DNA from: Vibrio galatheae
GTDB lineage: Bacteria > Pseudomonadota > Gammaproteobacteria > Enterobacterales > Vibrionaceae
Assembly: GCF_000967545.1 (NCBI RefSeq)
Contig: NZ_JXXV01000004.1
Coordinates: 62,001 to 126,000 of the forward strand
Direction of reading: 5' to 3'
DNA length: 64,000 bases
In this document: piece after piece, positions 9,104-17,118 of the stretch
Numbering within the stretch: the first letter of the stretch is position 1
Layout: each line of letters begins with the position of its first letter
Position numbers and translations under genes: made by a program
The notes under the pieces: model-generated
Databases searched by the model: none
Seen by the model: the letters and a program-made list of their open reading frames with translations, nothing else
Told to the model about the DNA's origin: nothing

Positions 9104-9766
9104 TTAGATCGTTAACAACTCAAACTTGAGTGAGTCGTCATTCAAACTGAACATAACTTTTTGTTGCCAGAACTCGTCGGCGAATTGCTCGGTAAGCCAA
9201 TAATGGCCGGCAATCGACATAAGTTCGGCATTGAGCTTATTACAGATGATAACTGCACCGGTGTTACCGCTTGCACCAGCGATTGCGCGGCCGCGTAACG
9301 TACCATGAATATGAATAGAACCATCTGCAATGACCTCAGCCCCTTCGCTGACGTGATTGAGCACCACGAGATCACTGTCTTTGGCATAAATTTGTTGGCC
9401 TGAGCGAACTGGTGTGCGAACAATTTTTGTTGGTGCCATTTTAGCGGGAGCTTGTGTCGGAGACTTACTCGCTGACATAACGGCAAACCTAGCGTCTGAT
9501 GCTAGGTTCTGTGTGCGCTTGTCTTTGCATCCGGTAATACCAACAGGAATCATGCCAGCTTGGGAAATACCTTCTTTTAGTCTCATAAAGTCAATATCAC
9601 CATCGACTTTTGAAATATTAATGACAACGGGCGCGTGGGCAAAAAACGCTGGCGCTTGTTCTACCTTTTCTTGTAGAAAATGAATAGTTTTGTCGACATT
9701 GTTGTCAGAAAGGTGCAAAACTGACAAAGTAAAGCTACTGCCTTTTAGGTCTGGAGTGTGTGACAT
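9104..9766 (-). CDS. minC: Septum-site inhibitor MinC
   Basis: 220 residues. MinC blocks FtsZ polymerisation when carried to the membrane by MinD. The N-terminal FtsZ-binding domain (about residues 1-105) is followed by a variable linker rich in K, S and P. The C-terminal right-handed beta-helix contains [20 protein letters not shown], typical of the MinD-binding dimer domain. It is first in minCDE and divergent from ycgL, the same neighbour as in E. coli. Confidence 0.98.
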   Translation of the reverse strand: MSHTPDLKGSSFTLSVLHLSDNNVDKTIHFLQEKVEQAPAFFAHAPVVINISKVDGDIDFMRLKEGISQAGMIPVGITGCKDKRTQNLASDARFAVMSASKSPTQAPAKMAPTKIVRTPVRSGQQIYAKDSDLVVLNHVSEGAEVIADGSIHIHGTLRGRAIAGASGNTGAVIICNKLNAELMSIAGHYWLTEQFADEFWQQKVMFSLNDDSLKFELLTI

Positions 9767-9797
9767 CTTTTACTTACAACCTCTTAAGGGCGTTGCC

Positions 9798-9814
9798 TGA
9801 GACTAGGGGTCTCA
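9798..9814. promoter_or_regulatory. Hairpin in the minC-ycgL divergent region
   Basis: TGAGAC and GTCTCA pair across TAGGG. It lies in the 161-bp divergent promoter region, beside a TTATAT element. A second small palindrome, CTCAATTGAG, lies at 9854-9863. Function unknown. Confidence 0.25.
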
Positions 9815-9927
9815 TGTTATATTCCCAGAATAAGCACAGCAAGTTATCTTGCGCTCAATTGAGTGTTTTGCTCTCAAAAATAGCGAAACATTGACGTTCA
9901 ATGAATTAAACAGACAAAAGGCTTTCC

Positions 9928-10215
9928 ATGCTTTGTGCAATTTACAAAAGTTCTAAAAAAGAAGGGACTTACCTATACATTCCGAAAAAGGATGATTTTT
10001 CACAAGTTCCTGACACTTTAATGCAGATGTTTGGCAAACCTATTATGGTTATGGTGGTGAAACTGGACGGACGTACACTGGCACAAGTGGATGTCGAAAA
10101 GGTCAAACAGTCGCTTAAAGATGATGGTTTTTTCCTCCAAGTTCCGCCGCCACCCAAAAACCTACTCGATGAATATAAAGAGCAAAAACAAGCTCGTCAG
10201 CAATCTGAAGAATAA
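9928..10215 (+). CDS. ycgL: YcgL domain protein
   Basis: 95 residues, of the small YcgL family found only in gammaproteobacteria. The N-terminus [18 protein letters not shown] and the basic/proline stretch [11 protein letters not shown] are family hallmarks. The family has a solved fold but no established biochemical role. It is divergent from minC, as in E. coli, and is followed after 43 bp by a lytic transglycosylase, with which it may be cotranscribed. Confidence 0.95.
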   Translation: MLCAIYKSSKKEGTYLYIPKKDDFSQVPDTLMQMFGKPIMVMVVKLDGRTLAQVDVEKVKQSLKDDGFFLQVPPPPKNLLDEYKEQKQARQQSEE

Positions 10216-10258
10216 ATAATAATTAGATTGCTGGATTCAGTTGCTCAAGGAGGGCAAT

Positions 10259-11230
10259 GTGAGAAAACTACTGTCAGTCGTTCTGGGAATAACACTTGCC
10301 ACTTCAAGCTACGCTAATGAAGTGGCCTTTGAACAATATATTGAAGGCTTGAAGCAAGAGGCTCGAACTAGAGGTATTTCAGAGCAGGTCATCAATCAAG
10401 CTTTTGAAAATGTTACCCACAAACCAAGAGCGGTAACGGCGGATAAAAACCAGCCGGAAAAGAAACTGACTCTAGATGAATACATTCCTCGTGCGGTGCC
10501 GGATTGGAAGGTCAATCAAGCGAAATCGCTTTACGAAAAACATTATCAAGAGCTGAGTCGTATTGGTGAAAAATACGGTGTACAGCCACGTTTTATTGTT
10601 GCGTTGTGGGGAGTTGAGAGCAACTTCGGTAAGTTCACCGGAAATTATTCAGTGATTGATGCTTTATCGACACTGGCTTTTGATGGTCGCCGCGAGGCTT
10701 TCTTCCGCAGCGAAGCGATGGCAGCGCTACAAATTTTGCAAGAAGGGCATATCTCTGTCGAAGATTTTAAGGGCTCTTGGGCAGGTGCGATGGGGCAATG
10801 CCAGTTCATGCCTAGCTCGTTTCTCTCTTTTGCCGCGGATGGTAGCGGTGATGGAAAGAAAGATATCTGGAACACGGAAGCAGATGTCTTTGCGTCGGCA
10901 GCTAACTATCTCAGCCAGTCGGGTTGGAACGACAAGTTTACCTGGGGGCGTCAAGTCAAGTTACCTAAAGGCTTTGATACCAGCATCCAAGGCCGCGATG
11001 AAGCAAAAGCGAAATACCTTCAGGATTGGAGTCAGATGGGTATTACCCGTTACGACGGGCGTCCGCTACCTAAATTAGATAACGACATCAAGGCATGGTT
11101 GATTGCTCCGGATGATGCAAATGGCCGAGTCTATCTGGTCTACAATAACTACAATGTATTAATGAAATGGAACCGGTCTTACTATTTTGCTTTGGCTGTT
11201 TCACATCTCGCGGATAAAATTGTGATGTAA
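10259..11230 (+). CDS. Lytic murein transglycosylase, MltB-like (SLT_2)
   Basis: Cleaves peptidoglycan glycan strands to leave 1,6-anhydromuramic ends. The GTG at 10259 is chosen because AAGGAGGG sits just before it and the product then starts with a clean signal peptide (MRKLLSVVLGITLATSSYA, 19 residues, no lipobox). The SLT_2 domain has the catalytic glutamate at residue 120 in ALWGVESNFG, then SWAGAMGQCQFMPSSF and DGSGDGKKDIW. It is shorter than E. coli MltB and lacks the lipoprotein cysteine, so a soluble periplasmic enzyme is likely. It follows ycgL; no strong terminator is visible after it. Confidence 0.93.
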   Translation: MRKLLSVVLGITLATSSYANEVAFEQYIEGLKQEARTRGISEQVINQAFENVTHKPRAVTADKNQPEKKLTLDEYIPRAVPDWKVNQAKSLYEKHYQELSRIGEKYGVQPRFIVALWGVESNFGKFTGNYSVIDALSTLAFDGRREAFFRSEAMAALQILQEGHISVEDFKGSWAGAMGQCQFMPSSFLSFAADGSGDGKKDIWNTEADVFASAANYLSQSGWNDKFTWGRQVKLPKGFDTSIQGRDEAKAKYLQDWSQMGITRYDGRPLPKLDNDIKAWLIAPDDANGRVYLVYNNYNVLMKWNRSYYFALAVSHLADKIVM

Positions 11231-11289
11231 ACATGATGTCTTGCTGAAAAAATGAGCGTTTGGTCGTTCCCTTTTTCTTAATCATTCTA

Positions 11290-11320
11290 CTCACACATGA
11301 GACAATACGGCATGTGTGAG
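11290..11320 (+). promoter_or_regulatory. 10-bp perfect inverted repeat before a diguanylate cyclase
   Basis: CTCACACATG and CATGTGTGAG are perfectly complementary, with an 11-base loop. It ends 34 bp before the start codon of the downstream GGDEF gene and has no T-run, so it looks more like an operator or 5'-UTR structure than a terminator. Confidence 0.4.
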
Positions 11321-11354
11321 ATAGGTTATTGTCAAAGGTTCGCCTAGGGAAAAG

Positions 11355-12440
11355 ATGAACGTTCATCATTTTGTTGCTGATAAATTGTCAGAAGTCGTAC
11401 TCATGAAGCACAAGCGTCAGTTAATGATGGTACGTGTTCTTGCAGTTTGTGGCGTTACGTTTTTATCTGCTTTTGCTGTTTATAGTTTCTATCGGCAAGC
11501 CATTGTTCTGGGAGTGATTCTTAGTGCTTACTCTATTGCCGGGATAATCAGTACAAGGCTGGTTCACCTTGGGCGTCCAAGCGGTATTCATGGCTTAACA
11601 TTTATTGTCTACTCTTTATGCGTCTATTTAGTGTTTACTGGTGGCTATCAAGGCACAGGTAGCATATGGGCGTACCCCTTATCGGCTATTGGCATTTTTA
11701 TCAATCCTTTCTCTAGAGGGGTTGCGTTTTCGATTGTGAACCTGATTACGCTCAGTGTACTGCTGGGCACCGAGTTCACGCAGTATGATTACTCAGCAGC
11801 CTTGAGTTTTCGACTTATACTCACTCTAATGGCACTGTCTGTGATGTGTCATATCGTCGTGTACTTTCAATCGAAAATGGACGATTACATCCTGAAAATG
11901 GATGAGGAGGGAATCCAAGAACTTGCTTATATGGATTCTCTGACCATGCTTGCCAATCGCGCTAGTTTTCTTTCTGTTCTGTCCCATGTTGCGATTGGAA
12001 AAGAGCCTAAACGCCGGGCAATCATCTATTGTGATCTGGATAATTTTAAAGCGGTCAATGACCGATATGGTCACGATATGGGTGATATTGTGCTGAGCGA
12101 ATTTGCTCTTCGCTTGAAGCAATTGATCCAGCAAGAGTTAGGCGAGCGCGTACAAAAATATGATGTTGCCCGTCTTGGTGGGGATGAATTCGCGGTCTTT
12201 GTACGTGATGTAAAGGACGGTGATGAAGTGCTGAATATCGGCAAGCAAGTGATAGCGTTATTTGAACAACAACAGATTGAATCACTTAACGAGATTGACG
12301 TTGAGGTTAATGTCAGTGTCGGCATTGCGTTTGAATCAACGGCAGAAGGGTTGCGTGAAAGCTTGAAGACGGCAGACAAGGCTATGTACCAGGCCAAAAA
12401 AGCTGGGCAAGGAAAGTTAAGTGTTATTGAAGAAAAATGA
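11355..12440 (+). CDS. Membrane diguanylate cyclase (GGDEF)
   Basis: Predicted cyclic-di-GMP synthase. 361 residues: about six N-terminal hydrophobic helices (residues 25-170), resembling 7TM/MASE-type sensor regions, then a short coiled linker and a GGDEF domain with a canonical GGDEF at 275-279. The RxxD inhibitory site is absent (VQKY occupies that place), so product inhibition through this site is not expected. The ATG at 11355 has AGGG 6 bp upstream; Met17 at 11403 is an alternative. Its stop codon lies inside the bidirectional terminator shared with folD. Confidence 0.93.
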   Translation: MNVHHFVADKLSEVVLMKHKRQLMMVRVLAVCGVTFLSAFAVYSFYRQAIVLGVILSAYSIAGIISTRLVHLGRPSGIHGLTFIVYSLCVYLVFTGGYQGTGSIWAYPLSAIGIFINPFSRGVAFSIVNLITLSVLLGTEFTQYDYSAALSFRLILTLMALSVMCHIVVYFQSKMDDYILKMDEEGIQELAYMDSLTMLANRASFLSVLSHVAIGKEPKRRAIIYCDLDNFKAVNDRYGHDMGDIVLSEFALRLKQLIQQELGERVQKYDVARLGGDEFAVFVRDVKDGDEVLNIGKQVIALFEQQQIESLNEIDVEVNVSVGIAFESTAEGLRESLKTADKAMYQAKKAGQGKLSVIEEK

Positions 12441-12462
12441 GCGACTTAAGCCGCTCATTTTA
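12433..12462. terminator. Bidirectional terminator between the GGDEF gene and folD
   Basis: AAAATGAGCG pairs with CGCTCATTTT, with A-rich and T-rich flanks on either side. It overlaps the GGDEF stop codon and ends 5 bp before the folD stop. Confidence 0.85.
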
Positions 12463-12466
12463 TTTT

Positions 12467-13327
12467 CTACTTCTTGGTGTGGAACTGTTCACAAGCCAGC
12501 ATAGTGTTTTCAATCAAGCTTGCCACTGTCATTGGGCCGACACCACCCGGTACAGGCGTGATGAAGCTAGCATTCTCTTTCGCTTTGTCGTACTCAACAT
12601 CACCAACAAGTTTACCTGATTCTAGGCGGTTGATACCGACATCAACCACAATAGCGCCCTGTTTAATCCAGTTACCCGGAATAAAGTTTGGTTTACCAAC
12701 CGCAACAACAACGATGTCTGCTTGGCGGATATGACTTTCTAAATCTTTGGTAAAACGATGGCAGGTGGTGGTGGTGCATCCTGCAAGCAGTAGCTCAAGA
12801 GTCATCGGGCGGCCAACAATATTGGAAGCACCAACGATAACGGCATGCTTGCCACGCAAAGCAATGTTGTAGCGTTCAAGTAGCGTAATTATGCCTTTCG
12901 GTGTGCATGAACGTAACTTTGGAATGCGTTGCGCCAAACGGCCGACGTTATAAGGGTGGAAACCATCAACATCTTTTTCTGGATGAATACGTTCGAGTAC
13001 GTGGGTGGTGTCGATACCAGCAGGGAGAGGTAATTGCACCAAAATGCCGTCAATCTCACTGTCATCATTAAGCTCATCAATAAGAGCGAGCAGTTCTTCT
13101 TCAGTGCTGGTGGCAGGAAGATCAAACGATTTAGAGACAAAGCCGACTTCTTCACAAGCACGACGTTTACTGCCGACGTAAACTTGAGAGGCGGGATCTT
13201 CCCCGACAAGTACAACCGCTAGGCCTGGCGCGCGTAATCCTGCTTCTTTACGAGCTTTCACTCGGGCTGCTACTTCTGAGCGAACCGTTTGGGAAATAAG
13301 AGTTCCATCAATATTTTGAGCAGTCAT
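12467..13327 (-). CDS. folD: Methylenetetrahydrofolate dehydrogenase/cyclohydrolase FolD
   Basis: Cytoplasmic one-carbon enzyme that interconverts 5,10-methylene-, 5,10-methenyl- and 10-formyl-tetrahydrofolate with NADP. 286 residues from the ATG at 13327, which has AAGGAAA upstream and gives the usual [13 protein letters not shown] start; an in-frame upstream ATG at 13402 is unlikely. The conserved signatures [30 protein letters not shown] and [16 protein letters not shown] are present, as is the Rossmann segment [13 protein letters not shown]. It is convergent with the GGDEF gene and divergent from tRNA-Arg. Confidence 0.98.
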   Translation of the reverse strand: MTAQNIDGTLISQTVRSEVAARVKARKEAGLRAPGLAVVLVGEDPASQVYVGSKRRACEEVGFVSKSFDLPATSTEEELLALIDELNDDSEIDGILVQLPLPAGIDTTHVLERIHPEKDVDGFHPYNVGRLAQRIPKLRSCTPKGIITLLERYNIALRGKHAVIVGASNIVGRPMTLELLLAGCTTTTCHRFTKDLESHIRQADIVVVAVGKPNFIPGNWIKQGAIVVDVGINRLESGKLVGDVEYDKAKENASFITPVPGGVGPMTVASLIENTMLACEQFHTKK

Positions 13328-13486
13328 GACTTTCCTTTGATAACAGTGGCGAATAATTTGCAGCGCATTGTCGCAAATTATTTGATGAACATCTATAAGC
13401 AAACGTTTGCTTCGTGGTGTTTTTAAGCAAAATAGTATTCAGTGACCTTTTTTTAGTCAGTCAGATCATAATGTTACTAAAAGCTC

Positions 13487-13514
13487 TTGTTTTAAGAATA
13501 TGAACTCGTATAAT
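13487..13514 (+). promoter_or_regulatory. Sigma-70 promoter of tRNA-Arg
   Basis: TTGTTT (13487-13492), a 16-bp spacer, then a perfect TATAAT (13509-13514). The tRNA begins 15 bp later, after a GC-rich CGCG-like discriminator typical of stringently controlled stable RNAs. Confidence 0.75.
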
Positions 13515-13528
13515 CCTTTCCCTATAGC

Positions 13529-13605
13529 GCGCCCTTAGCTCAGCTGGATAGAGCACGTCCCTTCTAAGGATGTGGTCGTAGGTTCGAATCCTACAGGGCG
13601 TGCCA
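13529..13605 (+). tRNA. tRNA-Arg (anticodon UCU)
   Basis: 77 bases including encoded CCA. The acceptor GCGCCCT pairs with AGGGCGT, with a G-U pair at the end. The D-arm TAGCTCAGCTGGATAGAGC, anticodon stem CGTCC/GGATG, loop CTTCTAA with TCT at 13563-13565, and T-arm GTAGG-TTCGAAT-CCTAC are all intact. It closely resembles E. coli argU, which reads AGA codons. A single gene with its own promoter and terminator. Confidence 0.98.
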
Positions 13606-13614
13606 TTTATTCTT

Positions 13615-13648
13615 AAAACCCGACAACTCAAAAAGTTGTCGGGTTTTT
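13615..13648 (+). terminator. tRNA-Arg terminator
   Basis: A 14-bp perfect stem AAAACCCGACAACT / AGTTGTCGGGTTTT, followed by T. Strong and symmetrical. Confidence 0.93.
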
Positions 13649-13669
13649 GCGTTTTTGTTGAAGTGAAAA

Positions 13670-13837
13670 ATGTTCTATAGCGACCAAGTTGAATTGGTTA
13701 AAGAACGGTTTGTTATCAGTGTGGTAATAGTGATTGCCAACCTACGTAAACAAGCTCCTATGCACTCCAAAGTGGAACAAATTCAACATCAGAAACGGAT
13801 TTGTGAGCAACGTTTTCAACAGGTCGCACATGCGTAA
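13670..13837 (+). CDS. Possible 55-aa small protein
   Basis: ATG-to-TAA frame encoding MFYSDQVELVKERFVISV and then an Arg/Gln-rich tail ending QQVAHA. Composition is protein-like, with a short hydrophobic middle (about residues 14-24). The ribosome-binding site is poor (GAAGTGAAAA), and it begins only 22 bp after the tRNA terminator. I do not recognise it. It may be a real small gene, a remnant or chance. Confidence 0.25.
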   Translation: MFYSDQVELVKERFVISVVIVIANLRKQAPMHSKVEQIQHQKRICEQRFQQVAHA

Positions 13838-13971
13838 TGAATCCAATTGCTTGCATAATAAGCGGGCATAGATTGTTTACTGTACTTACGCAATGGTTTT
13901 CGGTAGCATGACGTTCCTTTAATAAAATCGAATAGACTAAGCTTGAGCTTGGCACCTTACGTTCAGAGTAC

Positions 13972-14580
13972 ATGCGCAGTATCCATACCAAAATTAAACC
14001 TGAATTCGAACCGTTATTAGCGGAGCTCGCACTTCATGCTTTGTTGCACTTGCGCACCAATCATACTGCCAACGCGTTACACCAGAAATCACGTTCTCAA
14101 ATTAACGATGTACTTTCCGCTTGGCTGAATAAAGCTGCGAGCAGCAAAAAGTACAAACCATTTAAAAAGAAAGTGAAAGCCTTAGTTAGCCATGCGCGTG
14201 CTCAGCGGCTCGACATGGAATCTATGTTAGGGAACTTATTGACGCCAGTCGCAGGGGACGAGTTACCACATCTTGATAGCTTTCTTTTGTTGGTTAATAC
14301 GTTAGAAAAAGAGCTTAATACAACGGTTCTTGTCTCACGTCCTGAATCGGTAGACCTGCAACACAATAGCAAGGGGTGTTTATTGTGTGTGCTTTCACCA
14401 GACCTTAACGCACACTTTAACAATCGCAATCGTCTTGTCGCGAATATTTCAATGCTGTTTCGTGGTACTCACGGGGAAAAGCATACTTTCCTACGCACTA
14501 TTTATTCATCTTCACTGTTTGATCACAGTATAGAATTTGAAGACGGTGAATTCGTTCGAATTACGCTCTCGCTGCGCTAA
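13972..14580 (+). CDS. Hypothetical protein (possibly DUF2913-like)
   Basis: 202 residues, cytoplasmic in appearance: no signal peptide or membrane helix. The N-terminal third is helical and basic (HALLHLRTNH, VLSAWLNKAASSKKYKPFKKK, KALVSHARAQRLDME). The middle is hydrophobic and leucine-rich, and the C-terminus is beta-like with a phenylalanine-rich end. The WL-NKA helix followed by an AR-containing helix vaguely recalls DUF2913 proteins of vibrios, but I cannot confirm this. Start choice is uncertain: there is only a weak AGAG before the ATG. It is convergent with the chemoreceptor gene. Confidence 0.7.
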   Translation: MRSIHTKIKPEFEPLLAELALHALLHLRTNHTANALHQKSRSQINDVLSAWLNKAASSKKYKPFKKKVKALVSHARAQRLDMESMLGNLLTPVAGDELPHLDSFLLLVNTLEKELNTTVLVSRPESVDLQHNSKGCLLCVLSPDLNAHFNNRNRLVANISMLFRGTHGEKHTFLRTIYSSSLFDHSIEFEDGEFVRITLSLR

Positions 14581-14592
14581 CAACAAATATGA

Positions 14593-14647
14593 CCTTAGTG
14601 TCGTCTGTTGAAGTCGTATAGATGTGATTGTCTAGACGACACCAAGG
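14593..14647. terminator. Large inverted repeat between convergent genes
   Basis: 14-base arms (14593-14606 and 14634-14647) match at 13 positions around a 27-base loop. They lie exactly between the 202-aa gene and the convergent chemoreceptor gene, with GTATTTT on the right side. Probably a bidirectional transcription stop or mRNA end structure. Confidence 0.5.
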
Positions 14648-14659
14648 GTATTTTAGTGG

Positions 14660-16657
14660 TTAAGCGAGTTTAAACTTCTGCAGTTGGTCGTTCACTTCAC
14701 TCACTTCTTGTCGGTAGCTGATCACGATATGATTCATCTTATCAGCAAGTTGGCCTGTATTTTGGGCAATTTCAGTCAATACATCGACATCCAAATCGAC
14801 CGCTTCACTGGCTTTAGATTGTTCCACCGTTGAATTGGCAATACTGGTGATGTGTTCATTGACCGTCTCGATCAAAACCTCGAGTTGAGAAACGCTATTG
14901 GTCACTTCAGAGACTGAGTTGAATGTCGAGTCCGTCGCCTCGCGGCTCTTGTGCATATTGCTTACCGCAGTTTGGGTGTTATTGGTAATGTTAGATAACA
15001 GTTGCGAGATATGCTCTGTTGCATCTTTGCTGCGTTGAGCCAGATCTCTCACCTCAGATGACACGACCGCAAACCCACGGCCATGCTCACCCGCACGTGC
15101 TGCTTCTATCGCCGCGTTAAGGGCTAGCAAGTTAGTCTGCTCCGAAATGCCATTGATGGTGTCTACAATCTTACTCACGCTCAACGCGTCTTGCTCAAGT
15201 TGGAGCATACACTCTTGCGTTTGTTCAATTTGGCTAACTAACGCTTTGACAATCTCGTAGGAATCTTGGCTCTGCTTCTGACAAGTTAACACCTTGTTTG
15301 TCATTTGCTCAGTTTCTTCCAACGCTCGTTCAGAAGAAGAGGCGATTTCCAGACTGGACTGAGAAAGCTCTGTCATTGCGGCAGCAATATTGCTGCATTT
15401 GTCTGAGGTTGCGCGGCTGCTATCACCCAAATCATTCGCACCTTTAACCATTTGGTCGAGTCTTTGGTTGCTATGATCGTTGGTTTCGGTCACGTTGAGC
15501 AACAGGTGCTTAATACTTGCCACCAAGCCGTTGACGCTGAGAGAAATTTGCGACAATTCATTTTTTCCATCTGATTGCAGTGTCATGCTTAGGTCATTAG
15601 ATTGAGACATGTTGGACAAATCACGGGTTAGCTGGCCGACTCGGTTCTTGAGGCTAGTCAGGCTCATGATCAAACCACCGACTAATATCACCCCTAGACA
15701 TACGATTGCGGCGAGCATAATGCTTAGCTGCCATTGCGCCGAACGAGCTTGGCTTGTGACCGCGTCAGACATAGTAGCCGCTAACTGGTTACGAATGCTG
15801 TTAACTAGCTTAATTCTTTCCGTGGCTAAGCCAAACCATTCTAAAGCGGAAGGGCCTTGTAAGCTGTCTAATTGATTTTTTTGGTCTAAATACTGGTCTT
15901 GAATCGCGGTGACTTGCTGCCAGGTTGGGGTGTCTTTGGCCGCTTTTAGCTGAGCTAAAAATTCAGCAGGCATGGCCAGTGTCGCGATACGTTCTGCGTA
16001 TTGACCTGAGTTAATATAGTTTTCAATCGCTGTATATTGACCCATTGAGGAACTCTTGCGAGCAAAAGCGCCGTTTAATGCCCCACGAACCTGCCCAGCG
16101 CGCTCTTTGATGATCATCACTGAATTCAGAGAGCTACCAAGGCGACTCACTTCAGGACTGTTCACTCCAGAAACCAACAGCAACGCGTTATCAATCGCTA
16201 ATTGATTGAGGTTTGAGTAATAGGCGAATGGTGAGCGAGTGGGGGCTAATTGGTCAACCTGACTCCGAACCTGGTTGATATCGGTGAGTTGGGCATTGAC
16301 GGATTGCTTTAGTCTGTTGGTGATATCTGCCGCTATGTACTGAGGCTGAAAAGCGTTGAATGCCGCGATATGCTGATCGGCAATAGTACGCTGCGCTTTG
16401 AGCTTAGCAACTTGTTCTTGTGCGCCTTTGCTGCCCAATACACCCGCGGTTAAGCCACGTTCGACAGCAAGGTTATGGGCCAGATTGTCAGAGAGTAAAG
16501 TCAACTCGATGATCTCTTGTTCTATATTGGCTTGTGACACTGCGCTCTTCTGATTAATCGCCACTTCTACAGCCATTAATAAAGCCAGTACTAAGGGGAC
16601 GCCGGCAAGGGCAGTAAAGATATGGTGCAGCGAAAAGCGTTTCATAACCGATCGCAT
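14660..16657 (-). CDS. Methyl-accepting chemotaxis protein with NIT sensor domain
   Basis: A transmembrane chemoreceptor of 665 residues. An N-terminal helix (about 10-30) is followed by a periplasmic, all-helical nitrate/nitrite-sensing (NIT) domain of about 270 residues with the diagnostic [16 protein letters not shown], and [12 protein letters not shown] further on. A second helix (about 310-335), a HAMP-like segment and a signalling domain follow, with the highly conserved hairpin tip [31 protein letters not shown] five bases before ATG 16657 fixes the start. No C-terminal CheR-tethering pentapeptide is present. The ligand is not proven; NIT domains are associated with nitrate/nitrite. 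It is an orphan receptor not next to che genes. Confidence 0.95.
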   Translation of the reverse strand: MRSVMKRFSLHHIFTALAGVPLVLALLMAVEVAINQKSAVSQANIEQEIIELTLLSDNLAHNLAVERGLTAGVLGSKGAQEQVAKLKAQRTIADQHIAAFNAFQPQYIAADITNRLKQSVNAQLTDINQVRSQVDQLAPTRSPFAYYSNLNQLAIDNALLLVSGVNSPEVSRLGSSLNSVMIIKERAGQVRGALNGAFARKSSSMGQYTAIENYINSGQYAERIATLAMPAEFLAQLKAAKDTPTWQQVTAIQDQYLDQKNQLDSLQGPSALEWFGLATERIKLVNSIRNQLAATMSDAVTSQARSAQWQLSIMLAAIVCLGVILVGGLIMSLTSLKNRVGQLTRDLSNMSQSNDLSMTLQSDGKNELSQISLSVNGLVASIKHLLLNVTETNDHSNQRLDQMVKGANDLGDSSRATSDKCSNIAAAMTELSQSSLEIASSSERALEETEQMTNKVLTCQKQSQDSYEIVKALVSQIEQTQECMLQLEQDALSVSKIVDTINGISEQTNLLALNAAIEAARAGEHGRGFAVVSSEVRDLAQRSKDATEHISQLLSNITNNTQTAVSNMHKSREATDSTFNSVSEVTNSVSQLEVLIETVNEHITSIANSTVEQSKASEAVDLDVDVLTEIAQNTGQLADKMNHIVISYRQEVSEVNDQLQKFKLA

Positions 16658-16881
16658 ATGGGCCTCCTGACATCAGACTTATAATTTTGATTTACTGAGC
16701 ATAGCCGAAATCAATATGCAATTAAGTGATGTAGGCATATTTGTGCAACTAAGTTCATTTATAAATAGGTAAAAAGAAATTAAATCCCCGTTTGTCATAA
16801 AAAATTAATCTAAGTATGCATTGAGAAAGTTGTCAATTTTCATCATATTGTAATGACTATGTAACAAAATGGAGAATGCCT

Positions 16882-16983
16882 ATGCAGCACCAAGAGATGA
16901 TCCAACCATCAAACTTTGGCGTGATCAGCCGTACTTGTTTATTTTCACTTATCGCAATATGCAGTGTGTTTGTTATTCTTTAA
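16882..16983 (+). CDS. Possible 33-aa small membrane protein
   Basis: ATG-TAA frame with GGAGA eight bases before the ATG, a proper ribosome-binding site. The peptide has a 17-residue hydrophilic N-terminus (MQHQEMIQPSNFGVISR) and then a continuous hydrophobic stretch to the end with two cysteines (CLFSLIAICSVFVIL), as expected for a C-tail-anchored small membrane protein. It is upstream of selO and divergent from the chemoreceptor gene. I do not recognise it. Confidence 0.4.
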   Translation: MQHQEMIQPSNFGVISRTCLFSLIAICSVFVIL

Positions 16984-17002
16984 CGATATCGACATGAAGG
17001 TA

Positions 17003-17052
17003 TGCCTTGATGTGTAAGTAACTACTTACTTTTATTGGTGTTCATCAAGGCA
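17003..17052. repeat. Nested inverted repeat upstream of selO
   Basis: TGCCTTGATG (17003-17012) and CATCAAGGCA (17043-17052) are perfect 10-base arms. Inside, GTAAGT (17014-17019) and ACTTAC (17024-17029) form a second stem. It lies 20 bp after the small ORF stop, so it may be its terminator (without a T-run), a selO leader structure or an operator. Confidence 0.45.
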
Positions 17053-17118
17053 CCCTCTAGCTATCATCATGACGCTGTGTTAGTTTCCCTCCTAGCTAAC
17101 ATTGTTAATGGTGTGTAT

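Larger units (their letters stand above)
13606..13971. other. 366-bp region after tRNA-Arg
   Basis: Contains the tRNA terminator and a 55-codon ORF at 13670-13837. Apart from these I see only AT-rich sequence leading to the next gene. No integrase or duplicated tRNA 3' end is visible. Confidence 0.6.
16658..17118. other. 461-bp region between the chemoreceptor gene and selO
   Basis: Holds the divergent promoters, a possible 33-aa membrane peptide (16882-16983) and a nested inverted repeat (17003-17052). The rest is AT-rich with no other coding signal. Confidence 0.6.

Noticed and set aside
13529..13605. tRNA-Arg as an active prophage or island attachment site
   Set aside because: No integrase nearby and no duplicated tRNA 3' end in the window.
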